Source of the DNA: Laceyella putida
GTDB taxonomy: Bacteria; Bacillota; Bacilli; Thermoactinomycetales; Thermoactinomycetaceae
NCBI RefSeq assembly: GCF_042665195.1
Contig: NZ_JBHTBW010000006.1
Location: 310,001-374,000 of the forward strand
Direction of reading: 5' to 3'
DNA length: 64,000 nucleotides
The notes beneath the pieces were generated by a model. It was given only the letters and a program-made list of their open reading frames with translations. It was not told the origin of the DNA and ran no database searches. The position numbers were made by a program, and so were the translations under genes. This document shows, in pieces, positions 26,760 to 35,258 of this stretch (the first letter of the stretch is position 1; each line of letters starts with the position of its first letter).

Positions 26760-27362
26760 ATGCGTCATGAAAAGGTAGACATGATTTTTCAAGCTGCTGT
26801 GGAAGTGTTTGCGGAGAGAGGTTTCGACCAAGCCAAAATGGATGATATCGCCCAAGTGGCCGGTGTGGCGAAAGGAACGATTTATTACCATTTCAAAAGC
26901 AAGGAAGAGCTGTTCGCCGGTCTGATCAATGAAGGGATCGAAAAATTAATCGAATGTGCTGGACGGCATATGGATAATGATGAAGAACCTGTGGCCAAAT
27001 TGCAAAACCTGATCAAAGCGCATGTGTATTTTTTCATTCATCATGCCAAGCTGGCCAAATTGCTTTTAAATGAAGCTTTTGGCACGAAAGAACGCCAACG
27101 CCATTTTCGCTGGAAGATCCGTGAATATATTGAGCTGATCGAGAAAGTGCTGATAGAAGGAAAAGAAAAAGGGCAATTCAATATCAACCATACGCTGGAG
27201 ACGGCCAGTGCCATTTTTGGGGCGGCCAGTGTGATTGTGTTGCAGAAGTTGTACCATATGGAGGATCGCAAGGTGGCGGAGATGGAAAAAGAGTTGCCGG
27301 CGATGTTGGAAACGCTTCATCTATTAGTGCTAAAAGGACTCGCAAATGTAACAGATTTGTAA
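26760..27362 (+). CDS. TetR-family repressor
   Basis: 200 residues. N-terminal helix-turn-helix (ERGFDQAKMDDIAQVAGVAKGTIYYHFKSKEELF) typical of TetR/AcrR. ATG 26760 is chosen because GGGGGA lies 7 bases upstream. The C-terminal ligand and dimer domain resembles the group that includes B. subtilis YhgD, which also precedes yhgE. It probably represses the downstream permease and itself through the palindrome at 27413. Confidence 0.92.
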   Translation: MRHEKVDMIFQAAVEVFAERGFDQAKMDDIAQVAGVAKGTIYYHFKSKEELFAGLINEGIEKLIECAGRHMDNDEEPVAKLQNLIKAHVYFFIHHAKLAKLLLNEAFGTKERQRHFRWKIREYIELIEKVLIEGKEKGQFNINHTLETASAIFGAASVIVLQKLYHMEDRKVAEMEKELPAMLETLHLLVLKGLANVTDL

Positions 27363-27412
27363 TGCCTTCTTCTCTTGCAACTTTGCAGGAGAGGAGGTAC
27401 ATTTATTTTTGT

Positions 27413-27426
27413 ACTGACCAGTCAGT
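27413..27426. promoter_or_regulatory. Palindromic TetR operator
   Basis: ACTGAC-CA-GTCAGT, a perfect 6+6 palindrome in the 101-bp gap between the TetR gene and yhgE. Position and symmetry fit TetR binding; the assignment is inferred. Confidence 0.6.
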
Positions 27427-27463
27427 TCATGTGTTGAGTCGTTGCTAGGGAGGAGGATGCACG

Positions 27464-29506
27464 ATGAAGTGGTTGAAGGAAAAGCTGGCCAGTGGCCAGA
27501 TTGGCTTTCGCGACCTTCAGTCCTTATGGAGTCAAAAACCGATGCGGTTAGCGCTCGTTGGCATCCTTGCGATTCCATTGGTCTATAGTCTGATTTATCT
27601 TGAAGCGTTTTATGACCCATACGAAAATATGCGCTACCTTCCTGTCGCTGTCGTCAATGAGGATCAGGGTGTGGTCAAAAATGGAGAGCGGGTTGATATT
27701 GGCGATGAATTGCGGGAACAGTTGAGCGATGATTCCAAGGTGAAATGGGAGTTTGTGTCACGAACCCAGATGATGGAAGGGTTTAAAGAGGAACGATACT
27801 ATATCGGGATTGTGGTTCCCAAGGATTTTTCACGAAAAGCGGTATCGTTGGATAGCCCCAAACCGCTCAAAGGGCAGTTGGAGTATTACGTGGATGAAAG
27901 CACCAACTATCTTTCCGGGAAAATCGGAGAATCTTTGCGCCGCGAACTGGAACTCTCGCTGGAAGAGAATTTGACGGAAGCGTATGCGGAAGAGATTTTC
28001 GGTTCAATTGCCAAATCGGCACGCGACTTGGATAAAGCGGCTTCGGGTGCGGCGGAATTGCGCGATGGCTCAAAGAAGGCGATAACGGCCAGCGGCCAAT
28101 TGGCAGCCGCGTTAGGGAAGTTGGAGAACGGTTTGTCGCAAATCGTGAATGGATTGCATCAGGCTGCAAGCAAAGTGGCGGCAAGTCAAGCGAAAATCGC
28201 TGCGAAGATCGCCCAGGCAATGCCCTATTTGGAAAAGGCTGACCAAGTGTTAACAAGGCTGGAGCAAGTGCTGAACCAGCCCATCGGCCAATCGGCCCAA
28301 CAGGTGGGCAATTGGGTGAGCCAGTTGCGTGCGAGCCAAAGCGCCTTAGTGCAATCGGGGCAACAGCTGGACCAGTCGCAAGCGGCTTTGCAGCGTCTGA
28401 TGGCACGGCATCCCGAGTTATTGGGAGACAAAGATGCGCGAGATTTGCAAGCGGCGTTGGGACGCGCGGAAGAATGGCAAGGACAGGGGCATCGACAGAT
28501 CGGCGACATCGCCAAGCAGGCGCCGGCGATCAAGGATCAATTGAACCGAGTGGAACAAGCGCGGCAAAGGGTCGTGAATGAAGGGAAAGTTCGGGAACTC
28601 CACGCTAAGGTGAAGCAGGTTCAACAAGACCTGAACCAAGCCAATGCCCAGATCAATGCGTTGGCATCCGGCCTGAATCAATTGGAAAAAGGGGCCAATG
28701 AGGCTTTAAACGGAACCCGTCGCATTCATGAGGGTCAGAACGCCTTGGGCAAGGGCTTGAAGAAGATCCATGCCGGCCAGGCTGAACTCGCCAAGGGATT
28801 GAAAGAAGGGGCGGCCACCGCCAAGGAGAAGTTAAAAGGGGCGGACCTCAAAGAGAATATGTTGGCTGATCCGGTAGTGATCAAGGAGAAAAATCTTCAC
28901 CCCGTTCCCAACTATGCGACGGGCTTTGCGCCTTACTTTATCTCCCTTTCGTTATGGGTGGGGGCGATGTTGTTATTTACTGTCGTCGATTTGTATCGGG
29001 CCATCAAGCGACCGGGCGGCGAGCCACTCAGTTTGTCCACGGGCGGACTGATCGGGGCGGCGCAAGCGGTGATCTTGTGCGGGATATTGATGTTGGCCCT
29101 CCATCTCCAACCGAAGTTGCCGGGATGGTTTTACCTGTTTACGATCATCATGGCGTTTACGTTTATCGCCATAAACCAGATGCTGGTTGCCCTCTTCGGC
29201 AATGTGGGCCGCTTCTTGTCCATTATCGTGCTCATGTTGCAACTGGCTTCCAGTGGGGGCACTTATCCACTCGAGCTAGTGCCGGAGTTCTTCCAAGCGA
29301 TCCATCCATACTTGCCTATGACCTATACCATTCATGGGCTCCGGGCCATTTTGTCCAACGGGAATGTGCAGGCGGTGCTGCATGACACTTGGATCATGAT
29401 TGCCTTTATGGCGGGATCGTATGCGGTGACGCAAGGGGTCATCCTGTTTGTGCGCCCGTGGTTAAAAACGATGATCGCCAAAGTGAGAACGAGAACGGCT
29501 CAGTGA
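27464..29506 (+). CDS. yhgE: YhgE/Pip-type membrane protein
   Basis: 680 residues with the YhgE/Pip plan: one N-terminal helix (about 28-48), a large extracytoplasmic part and five C-terminal helices of ABC-2 type from about residue 485. The extracellular centre (about 185-450) is an Ala/Gln/Lys-rich heptad coiled coil with the family pattern of repeated LxxGxxxLxxG (KALNGTRRIHEGQNALGKG and similar). Homologues act as phage receptors or secretion-linked components of envelope systems; the exact role here is unknown. Controlled by the TetR gene before it; own terminator after. Confidence 0.9.
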   Translation: MKWLKEKLASGQIGFRDLQSLWSQKPMRLALVGILAIPLVYSLIYLEAFYDPYENMRYLPVAVVNEDQGVVKNGERVDIGDELREQLSDDSKVKWEFVSRTQMMEGFKEERYYIGIVVPKDFSRKAVSLDSPKPLKGQLEYYVDESTNYLSGKIGESLRRELELSLEENLTEAYAEEIFGSIAKSARDLDKAASGAAELRDGSKKAITASGQLAAALGKLENGLSQIVNGLHQAASKVAASQAKIAAKIAQAMPYLEKADQVLTRLEQVLNQPIGQSAQQVGNWVSQLRASQSALVQSGQQLDQSQAALQRLMARHPELLGDKDARDLQAALGRAEEWQGQGHRQIGDIAKQAPAIKDQLNRVEQARQRVVNEGKVRELHAKVKQVQQDLNQANAQINALASGLNQLEKGANEALNGTRRIHEGQNALGKGLKKIHAGQAELAKGLKEGAATAKEKLKGADLKENMLADPVVIKEKNLHPVPNYATGFAPYFISLSLWVGAMLLFTVVDLYRAIKRPGGEPLSLSTGGLIGAAQAVILCGILMLALHLQPKLPGWFYLFTIIMAFTFIAINQMLVALFGNVGRFLSIIVLMLQLASSGGTYPLELVPEFFQAIHPYLPMTYTIHGLRAILSNGNVQAVLHDTWIMIAFMAGSYAVTQGVILFVRPWLKTMIAKVRTRTAQ

Positions 29507-29538
29507 AAGCATAAATGAAATGATGGAAAAGGTCGATG

Positions 29539-29590
29539 GAGATGTGTGCGGGGATCTTTAAGGGAAACCCCAACCACATCTCTTTTTTTC
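29539..29590 (+). terminator. yhgE terminator
   Basis: GAGATGTG (29539-29546) pairs with CACATCTC (29575-29582), with inner GGGG/CCCC pairing, followed by seven T. Confidence 0.85.
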
Positions 29591-29602
29591 TCCTGAGATA
29601 GA

Positions 29603-29632
29603 AAAACATCCCCTGACCGATGGGGATGTTTT
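29603..29632 (-). terminator. Terminator of the second PGA hydrolase gene
   Basis: AAAACATCCCC (29603-29613) with its complement at 29622-29632. Flanking A and T runs make it bidirectional; it lies directly after the minus-strand gene. Confidence 0.8.
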
Positions 29633-29633
29633 C

Positions 29634-30242
29634 TTATGCTTGATCGTCGGCGATGGCCACCCTCACCGCTTCGACAAAAGCGTGGAAGCGCGGGGTGGGG
29701 TGCATGCGGGCTGTGCGTCCCTTGCCTTGAAAGAAAGCGTGGCGGAGGGCGGTGGTCAATTCCAGTTGCACCCCTTTTTTGCGCCTGCCTCGGTTGACGA
29801 TGTTCTCCGGTTCTTTGCCGCCCAGGTGAAGGGGGGGATCCGCTGCGACAAATCCGCGTTTGGCCAAGGATTCTTTGATGCGTTGGCGCCATTCGTTATC
29901 CAGCCCACCCACATAGACCCGCTCTTCCTTCCCGGTTGCTCCATGCAAGGCGATGATCCGTTCGCACTGCCCTGCCAATTGGCGAGCCAGCGGTTCGTCG
30001 AAGCGGGTGGAAGTCAGGTGAAGCCGGTGATTGTCGTTGGTTTTGTCACCGCTGAAGAGATAATAGCTCCAATCCTTGCCGGCGATGGCAAGTGCCAGTT
30101 CGCTTGTGCCTACTTCGATGCCTCCGCCATGGATGGCAAAGACCCCGACTCGGGCCGATTGGAAGCGGAGATGAATCGAATAATCTTTTCCGACCTGTTC
30201 ATGCCGGGCCAACTCTGCATAATCGGCATACGTATCTTTCAT
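29634..30242 (-). CDS. Poly-gamma-glutamate hydrolase family protein (no signal peptide)
   Basis: 202 residues, the catalytic domain only of the DUF867/PGA hydrolase family. Motifs parallel those of 14220: DTYADYAELARHEQVGKDYS, AIHGGGIEVGTSELA, HLTSTRFDEPLA, ALHGATG and GVQLELTTALR. The ATG follows GAAGGAGG. Without signal peptide it is probably cytoplasmic or released on lysis, like the prophage-type YjqB. It is a distant paralogue of the secreted protein at 14220. Confidence 0.88.
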   Translation of the reverse strand: MKDTYADYAELARHEQVGKDYSIHLRFQSARVGVFAIHGGGIEVGTSELALAIAGKDWSYYLFSGDKTNDNHRLHLTSTRFDEPLARQLAGQCERIIALHGATGKEERVYVGGLDNEWRQRIKESLAKRGFVAADPPLHLGGKEPENIVNRGRRKKGVQLELTTALRHAFFQGKGRTARMHPTPRFHAFVEAVRVAIADDQA

Positions 30243-30380
30243 GGCTTTCCTCCTTCTGTTCCGAATTTTACCAATTTCGTTCTCTCTTGGCGACGACTGG
30301 CGGTGAAAGCAATCGGTTTCCCGCCGTTATTAATGTGAAAGGAAGGATAAACTAGATGGGTAATCAATAATCGATCGACC

Positions 30381-30401
30381 AAATCGTAATATTTACGATT
30401 T
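30381..30401. promoter_or_regulatory. Zur operator
   Basis: A nearly perfect palindrome: AAATCGTAAT (30381-30390), central A, TTTACGATTT (30392-30401). It matches the known B. subtilis Zur box. It overlaps the -35 region of the zinc transporter promoter. Confidence 0.9.
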
Positions 30402-30427
30402 ACAACAAAGGAAGTTGGCGATATAAT
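30399..30427 (+). promoter_or_regulatory. znu operon promoter
   Basis: TTTACA (30399-30404), 17 bp, and perfect TATAAT (30422-30427). The -35 overlaps the Zur box, so zinc-loaded Zur would block RNA polymerase. Confidence 0.85.
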
Positions 30428-30477
30428 GATTAGAGGTCTTATATGAAAACGGAATATATCTATTGTAGGTGATGAAA

Positions 30478-31422
30478 GTGAAAAAATGGTTGGTGGCCTT
30501 GGTAGCGGTGTTGGTTATATTGACGGGCTGTCAGTCGAAAACCGCGTCCAAAAGCAATGGCAATCCTGACAAATTACAAATATATACTAGTTTATTCCCA
30601 TTCGAAGATTTTGCCAAAAAGATTGGCGGGGAACATGTGGAAGTCACCAATTTGATTCCGCCGGGCGTGGAGCCGCATGATTTCGAACTGACGGCAAGGG
30701 ACATGGCCGCACTCAGTGAGGCGGATGTGTTTATCTACAACGGTGCCGGCTTGGAAGCGTGGGCAGGCAAAGCCGTGACAAACTTGGACCCGAAGCAGAC
30801 GTTGGTGGTGGAAGCGACCAAAAACCTCCCACTGTTGAAAATGGAAGAACATGAACATGGGAAAGAGCATGGCGCCGAACATGCCCATGGCGATGTGGAC
30901 CCGCATGCGTGGTTGGATCCCAGCCTGGCCAAGAAGCAAGCGGAAGCGATCCGTGATGCTTTAATCAAGCGGGATTCGGCAAACAAGGCTGATTACAACA
31001 AGAACTTTGAACAATTGGAAGCCGAGTTGGATAAACTGGACAGTGAATTCCAAGCGATGGTGAAACGAGCACCGAAGAAAGAGTTTGCTGTATCCCATGC
31101 CGCCTTTGGCTATTTGGCCCATCGTTACGGTCTGGAGCAACTGGCGATAAGCGGTTTATCCCCTTCGGATGAACCAAGCCCGCAAGAACTGAAGCATATC
31201 ATCGAAGAAGTGCGTGAGCACGAGATCAAGGTGATCTTGTTTGAAACGTTGGTAAGTAGTAAAATTGCGGAAGTAGTGAAGAGAGAGGTCAAGGCGGAAG
31301 CGCTTGTCCTCAATCCATTGGAAGGCTTAACGGAGGAGGAAAAGGCCCAGGGCTTGGACTATTTCAAAGTGATGCGCAAGAATAAGGATCATCTTGCCAA
31401 AGCGCTGGGCGCGACTCAATGA
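30478..31422 (+). CDS. znuA: Zinc ABC transporter substrate-binding lipoprotein
   Basis: Captures zinc outside the membrane for ZnuBC. I choose GTG 30478 because AGGTGAT lies 4-7 bases upstream and the lipoprotein signal then has normal length (VILTGCQS lipobox); ATG 30472 is the alternative. Metal ligands follow the cluster A-I pattern: His in PPGVEPHDFE, a His-rich loop (EEHEHGKEHGAEHAHGD), DPHAW and HAAFGYLAHRYGL. The long His loop marks zinc rather than manganese. The stop overlaps znuC by 4 bp. Confidence 0.95.
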   Translation: MKKWLVALVAVLVILTGCQSKTASKSNGNPDKLQIYTSLFPFEDFAKKIGGEHVEVTNLIPPGVEPHDFELTARDMAALSEADVFIYNGAGLEAWAGKAVTNLDPKQTLVVEATKNLPLLKMEEHEHGKEHGAEHAHGDVDPHAWLDPSLAKKQAEAIRDALIKRDSANKADYNKNFEQLEAELDKLDSEFQAMVKRAPKKEFAVSHAAFGYLAHRYGLEQLAISGLSPSDEPSPQELKHIIEEVREHEIKVILFETLVSSKIAEVVKREVKAEALVLNPLEGLTEEEKAQGLDYFKVMRKNKDHLAKALGATQ

Positions 31423-32177
31423 ATGAACATGTGATTGAGATAAGGGATCTTCATTTCTCATATGAAGAACAAAAGGTGCTGGATGATGTCAATTTCGTGG
31501 TTGACCGCGGGCAGTTCTTGGGATTGGTGGGCCCCAATGGTTCAGGCAAATCAACGTTGGTCAAGTGCATTTTGGGTTTGTTGAAACCGGAACAAGGGGA
31601 GGTTCGGCTGTTTGGTGAACCTGTGCGATATTCGCGGGCAGGGAGCCGGCTCGGTTATGTATCGCAAAAGGCCAATAGCTTTAACTTGGGCTTTCCGGCC
31701 ACAGTCAAAGAAGTGGTTGCTTCTGGATTGTATGGACAGCTGGGGTTATTCCGCCGGATGAAGCAGACCGATTGGGACAAAGTGGATCAAGCGATTGGCA
31801 AGGTTGGTTTAACCGAGTACCGCGACCGCAACATCGGGAAATTGTCCGGGGGGCAACAGCAAAGGGCGTTTATCGCTCGGGCCTTGGTGGCCGATCCCGA
31901 GTTACTCATATTGGATGAGCCGACGGTGGGGGTCGATGTGAAGTCAACCGAACAATTTTATCAGCTGTTGACGGAGCTGCATCGCCATCACGGCTTGACG
32001 TTGCTTTTGGTCACCCATGATATCGGAGTATTGTCCACTTATGTCGATCAAGTGGCCTGTCTCAATAAACGCCTGTTTTTCCATGGTGACCCGGATGAAT
32101 TCGCCGAACGGGAACAAGAGATTTTGACCCGTGCGTATGGACACGATATACAAATCGTCAGTCACCATCACCATTAA
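31419..32177 (+). CDS. znuC: Zinc ABC transporter ATP-binding protein
   Basis: 252 residues. Walker A GPNGSGKST (about 36-44), signature LSGGQQQR, Walker B LLILDEP and the switch His in LLVTHD are all present. The C-terminus ends in a short His tail (SHHHH), possibly metal-sensing. It overlaps znuA by ATGA and is followed by znuB after a 49-bp gap that contains a hairpin. Confidence 0.97.
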   Translation: MNEHVIEIRDLHFSYEEQKVLDDVNFVVDRGQFLGLVGPNGSGKSTLVKCILGLLKPEQGEVRLFGEPVRYSRAGSRLGYVSQKANSFNLGFPATVKEVVASGLYGQLGLFRRMKQTDWDKVDQAIGKVGLTEYRDRNIGKLSGGQQQRAFIARALVADPELLILDEPTVGVDVKSTEQFYQLLTELHRHHGLTLLLVTHDIGVLSTYVDQVACLNKRLFFHGDPDEFAEREQEILTRAYGHDIQIVSHHHH

Positions 32178-32190
32178 GACTGAGTTGGAT

Positions 32191-32229
32191 GGGAGGGAGG
32201 CGCCTAACAGTTGGGCGCCCTTTCGTATG
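32191..32229 (+). promoter_or_regulatory. Ribosome site separated from the znuB start by a hairpin
   Basis: The only good ribosome site, GGGAGGG (32191-32197), lies 29 bases before ATG 32227. A hairpin of GGCGCC (32199-32204) with GGCGCC (32214-32219) fits between them and would shorten the distance to about 8. Structure-bridged initiation is inferred. Confidence 0.45.
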
Positions 32230-33081
32230 TTTGAAGTGCTTTTTCAATATGATTGGATGAGAAATGCCCTGTATGCCGGTGTGATTATCGGCTTCATTTC
32301 TCCGTTGGTCGGAGTGTACCTCGTCGTGCGTCGTCTGTCCCTCATTGCCGATGCCTTGTCGCATGTCACTTTATCGGGAGTGGCCGCGGGGTTGTTGCTC
32401 AAGAAAGAAGTGTTGTTGTTTCAAGCCATCAATCCGCTGTATGTCGGGATGCTGTTTTCGCTGGCTGGCTCCTTGTTCGTGGAGAACATCCGCCGCCTGT
32501 ACCGTTCCTATCAGGAATTGGCCATCCCGATTCTCCTTTCAGGCGGCATCGGACTGGGCGTGGTTATGATCAGTGCGGCGGATGGGTTTAATGTGGATAT
32601 CGCCGGCTATCTGTTTGGCAACATTCTGGCCGTTGGCAAAGATGAGTTGGCCCTGATTGCCGGCATCGGTCTCGTCGTGACCCTCTTTTTCTTCTTGTTT
32701 TATAAAGAGATGTTCGCCCTGTCGTTTGATGAGGAGCATGCCGCTTTGGCGGGGATTCCGCGCAAGTTGGTCAATCTCTTCTTCGCCCTCATCGTTGCCT
32801 TGGTGATTGCCGCTTCCATCCGTGTGGTGGGAATCCTGCTTGTGTCGGCCTTGATGACGATTCCCGTGGCCGCCAGTTTGCAGTTCACCAACAGTTTTCG
32901 CCAAACGTTCATCTGGTCGGTGATTTTCTCCCAACTGGCTGTGTTTAGCGGTTTGTTTGCCGCTTATTATCTGGACTGGGCTTCCGGTGGGACGATTGTG
33001 CTCGTTTCCGTCATGATTCTGCTCCTGGTAGTGGCGTTGAAGCGCATCACTCGCATTTTCCGCAGCAAACCAGTATCATAG
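32227..33081 (+). CDS. znuB: Zinc ABC transporter permease
   Basis: 284 residues, ABC-3 family. MFEVLFQYDWMRNALYAG matches the normal start of this family, so ATG 32227 is chosen although the frame opens earlier. About eight membrane helices; the conserved VVRRLSLIADALSHVTLSG segment, which contacts the ATPase, lies near residue 35. It imports zinc with ZnuA and ZnuC. Confidence 0.95.
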   Translation: MFEVLFQYDWMRNALYAGVIIGFISPLVGVYLVVRRLSLIADALSHVTLSGVAAGLLLKKEVLLFQAINPLYVGMLFSLAGSLFVENIRRLYRSYQELAIPILLSGGIGLGVVMISAADGFNVDIAGYLFGNILAVGKDELALIAGIGLVVTLFFFLFYKEMFALSFDEEHAALAGIPRKLVNLFFALIVALVIAASIRVVGILLVSALMTIPVAASLQFTNSFRQTFIWSVIFSQLAVFSGLFAAYYLDWASGGTIVLVSVMILLLVVALKRITRIFRSKPVS

Positions 33082-33126
33082 AAGGAAATAAACAGGATCA
33101 AGGATGGCCATATAGGAGCGATTGCG

Positions 33127-33540
33127 ATGGATATCAAACAGGCGCTTGATATGCTGAAACAGCACGGATACAAGTATACGGGCAAACGGGAAATGATGGT
33201 GCAACTTTTCTTTGATGAAGGGCGCTATTTGACCGCCAAAGAGATTCTGGACTTGATGCAGGAAGATTATCCAGGCCTTAGCTTTGATACGGTGTATCGT
33301 AATCTGGCTTTGTTTGAACAGCTGGGGATCATCGAAGGGACGGAATGGAACGGTGAACGGCGCTATCGCATTCACTGCGGCGGTGATTCGCACCATCATC
33401 ACATCATTTGCACGGCATGTGGACGAACTCGTGCCATCGAACTTTGTCCGATGAAGGCGATTTTTGGCCAACCGGAGAATTTTGAGATCACCGGTCACAA
33501 ATTTGAAATTTATGGGATTTGCGCAGAGTGCAAAGAATAA
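33127..33540 (+). CDS. zur: Zinc-uptake regulator of the Fur family
   Basis: 137 residues. N-terminal winged helix with TVYRNLALFEQLGIIE; C-terminal metal domain with HHHHIICTACGR and CAECKE forming the structural zinc site. It is the fourth gene after the zinc transporter, so it is probably under the Zur box at 30381 and represses its own operon. Spacing to znuB is 45 bp. Confidence 0.92.
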   Translation: MDIKQALDMLKQHGYKYTGKREMMVQLFFDEGRYLTAKEILDLMQEDYPGLSFDTVYRNLALFEQLGIIEGTEWNGERRYRIHCGGDSHHHHIICTACGRTRAIELCPMKAIFGQPENFEITGHKFEIYGICAECKE

Positions 33541-33568
33541 GGAAAATAGGCGGAATCGTAAGGAATGG

Positions 33569-33613
33569 CAGCGTGTCCCCTTGTGGTGGATAAGGGGGTA
33601 TCGCTGTTTTTTT
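33569..33613 (+). terminator. znu-zur operon terminator
   Basis: CAGCG...CCCCTT (33569-33582) pairs with AAGGGG...CGCTG (ending 33606), followed by seven T. 33614-33812 shows nothing else. Confidence 0.8.
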
Positions 33614-33812
33614 ATTCATCTATGCTATTGCATTTCTGTGTTTGTAATAGAAAAGAAGGGGGGGCCCTATCCTCTGTTCCCACAAAACTTTTTTCAATAA
33701 AAAGGAAAAAGCCAATAATTGTAGAAATTAACCATTCGCACAAGCCATCACCCGAAGTCATGAATGGATCGTGGGCGGTCAGAAAAACAGAGATAGAGGG
33801 GGAACTCATTCG

Positions 33813-35258
33813 ATGAAAGAGTGGGCGAAGTTGGCATTAACTGAGGCGACACAAGCGGGGTGTGACTACGCGGACATCCGCATCGGACAGCTCGCCAATG
33901 AAGAGATACGCATTAAAAACGGAATTGTCGAGCATTTGCATCATCATACCGATCGGGGATTTGGGGTTCGTGTGCTGATTGGGGATGGCTGGGGATTTGC
34001 CAGTAGGCCGCAACTGGACGACAATGAAGTGGTCTCGGCAGTCAGGGAAGCGTGTGAGGTGGCCCTGGCCAGCCAAACAGTAAGGCGGGAACCGGTCAAC
34101 CTGACCGAGTTGGAGGCGGTGGAAGCCTCATATCAGACTCAGCTTACGATTGATCCTTTCAACGTGCCGCTTGAACATAAACTCTTTTTATTAAAACGTG
34201 CGGAAGCCGCATTACATATCAATGAACACATTGTGGTTGGATTGGCCATGATGAAGTGTTCAAAAGAGAAAAAGTGGTTTTACAGTACAGCTGGTTCGGC
34301 GATTGAGCAAGAGACGGTGATCGTAGGGGCCGGCTTACAAGTGATTTCTTCCGATGGGAAGGATGTGCAGGTTCGCTCCTATCCCAATACGTTTAGTGGA
34401 AATTATGCGCAGGCGGGGTATGAGTTTATTGAACTGCTCGATTTGGTGCAACATGCCCCGCGCATCGCGGAAGAAGCGGTGCAACTCCTGACGGCTGAGC
34501 CTTGCCCAACCCAGGTGGGAACGCTGATCTTGCATGGTTCCCAGTTGGCGTTGCAGATTCACGAATCGTGTGGGCATGCGGTGGAGTTGGATCGGGTGCT
34601 GGGGGAAGAAGCGGGCTATGCCGGCAAAAGCTTCCTCACGATAGATAAGCTGGATTGTTATCGTTATGGGTCTGAGATCGTCAACTTGACGGCTGATGCC
34701 ACCACGGCAGGGGGCTTGGGCACTTATCTGTACGATGATGATGGGGTTCCGGCTGGACGCGTCCCTTTAGTGGAGAAAGGAATCTTGGTTGGATATCTTT
34801 CCAGTCGTGAAACCGCTCCGCAAATCGGACGGAAAAGCGGGGGAGCGATGCGCGCCGTCGGTTGGCAAAACGTTCCGATTGTGCGCATGACCAATATCCA
34901 CTTGGAGCCTGGGCAGATGTCCAAAGAAGAGTTAATCGCCACCACGGATGAGGGAATATATATGGAAGGGATCAAGAGTTGGAGTATTGATGACCGACGT
35001 TATCAATTCCAATTTGGCTGTGAAATTGCCTGGGAAATAAAAAACGGGAAGCGAGGTCGCCTGTTTAAGAATCCAGTCTACCAAGGCACAACGCCGGCGT
35101 TTTGGCAGAACTGTGATGGCATCGCCGATGAACAAGACTGGATGCTGTGGGGATTTATCAATTGTGGAAAAGGGGAGCCGATGCAGATGATTGCAGTGAG
35201 TCATGGCACATCCACCGCCCGGTTTCGTAATATTCAGATTGGAGTGGCCGAGCAATGA
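33813..35258 (+). CDS. tldD: TldD-type metalloprotease
   Basis: 481 residues. ATG 33813 follows GAGGGGGAA. The zinc signature HESCGH (His250, His255) continues as AVELDRVLGEEAGYAGKSF, as in TldD. The C-terminal beta domain ends FRNIQIGVAEQ. With TldE it forms a hollow protease that cleaves unfolded peptides; E. coli TldDE processes microcin B17 and CcdA. It overlaps tldE by ATGA, so they are coupled. No bacteriocin precursor is evident nearby. Confidence 0.93.
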   Translation: MKEWAKLALTEATQAGCDYADIRIGQLANEEIRIKNGIVEHLHHHTDRGFGVRVLIGDGWGFASRPQLDDNEVVSAVREACEVALASQTVRREPVNLTELEAVEASYQTQLTIDPFNVPLEHKLFLLKRAEAALHINEHIVVGLAMMKCSKEKKWFYSTAGSAIEQETVIVGAGLQVISSDGKDVQVRSYPNTFSGNYAQAGYEFIELLDLVQHAPRIAEEAVQLLTAEPCPTQVGTLILHGSQLALQIHESCGHAVELDRVLGEEAGYAGKSFLTIDKLDCYRYGSEIVNLTADATTAGGLGTYLYDDDGVPAGRVPLVEKGILVGYLSSRETAPQIGRKSGGAMRAVGWQNVPIVRMTNIHLEPGQMSKEELIATTDEGIYMEGIKSWSIDDRRYQFQFGCEIAWEIKNGKRGRLFKNPVYQGTTPAFWQNCDGIADEQDWMLWGFINCGKGEPMQMIAVSHGTSTARFRNIQIGVAEQ

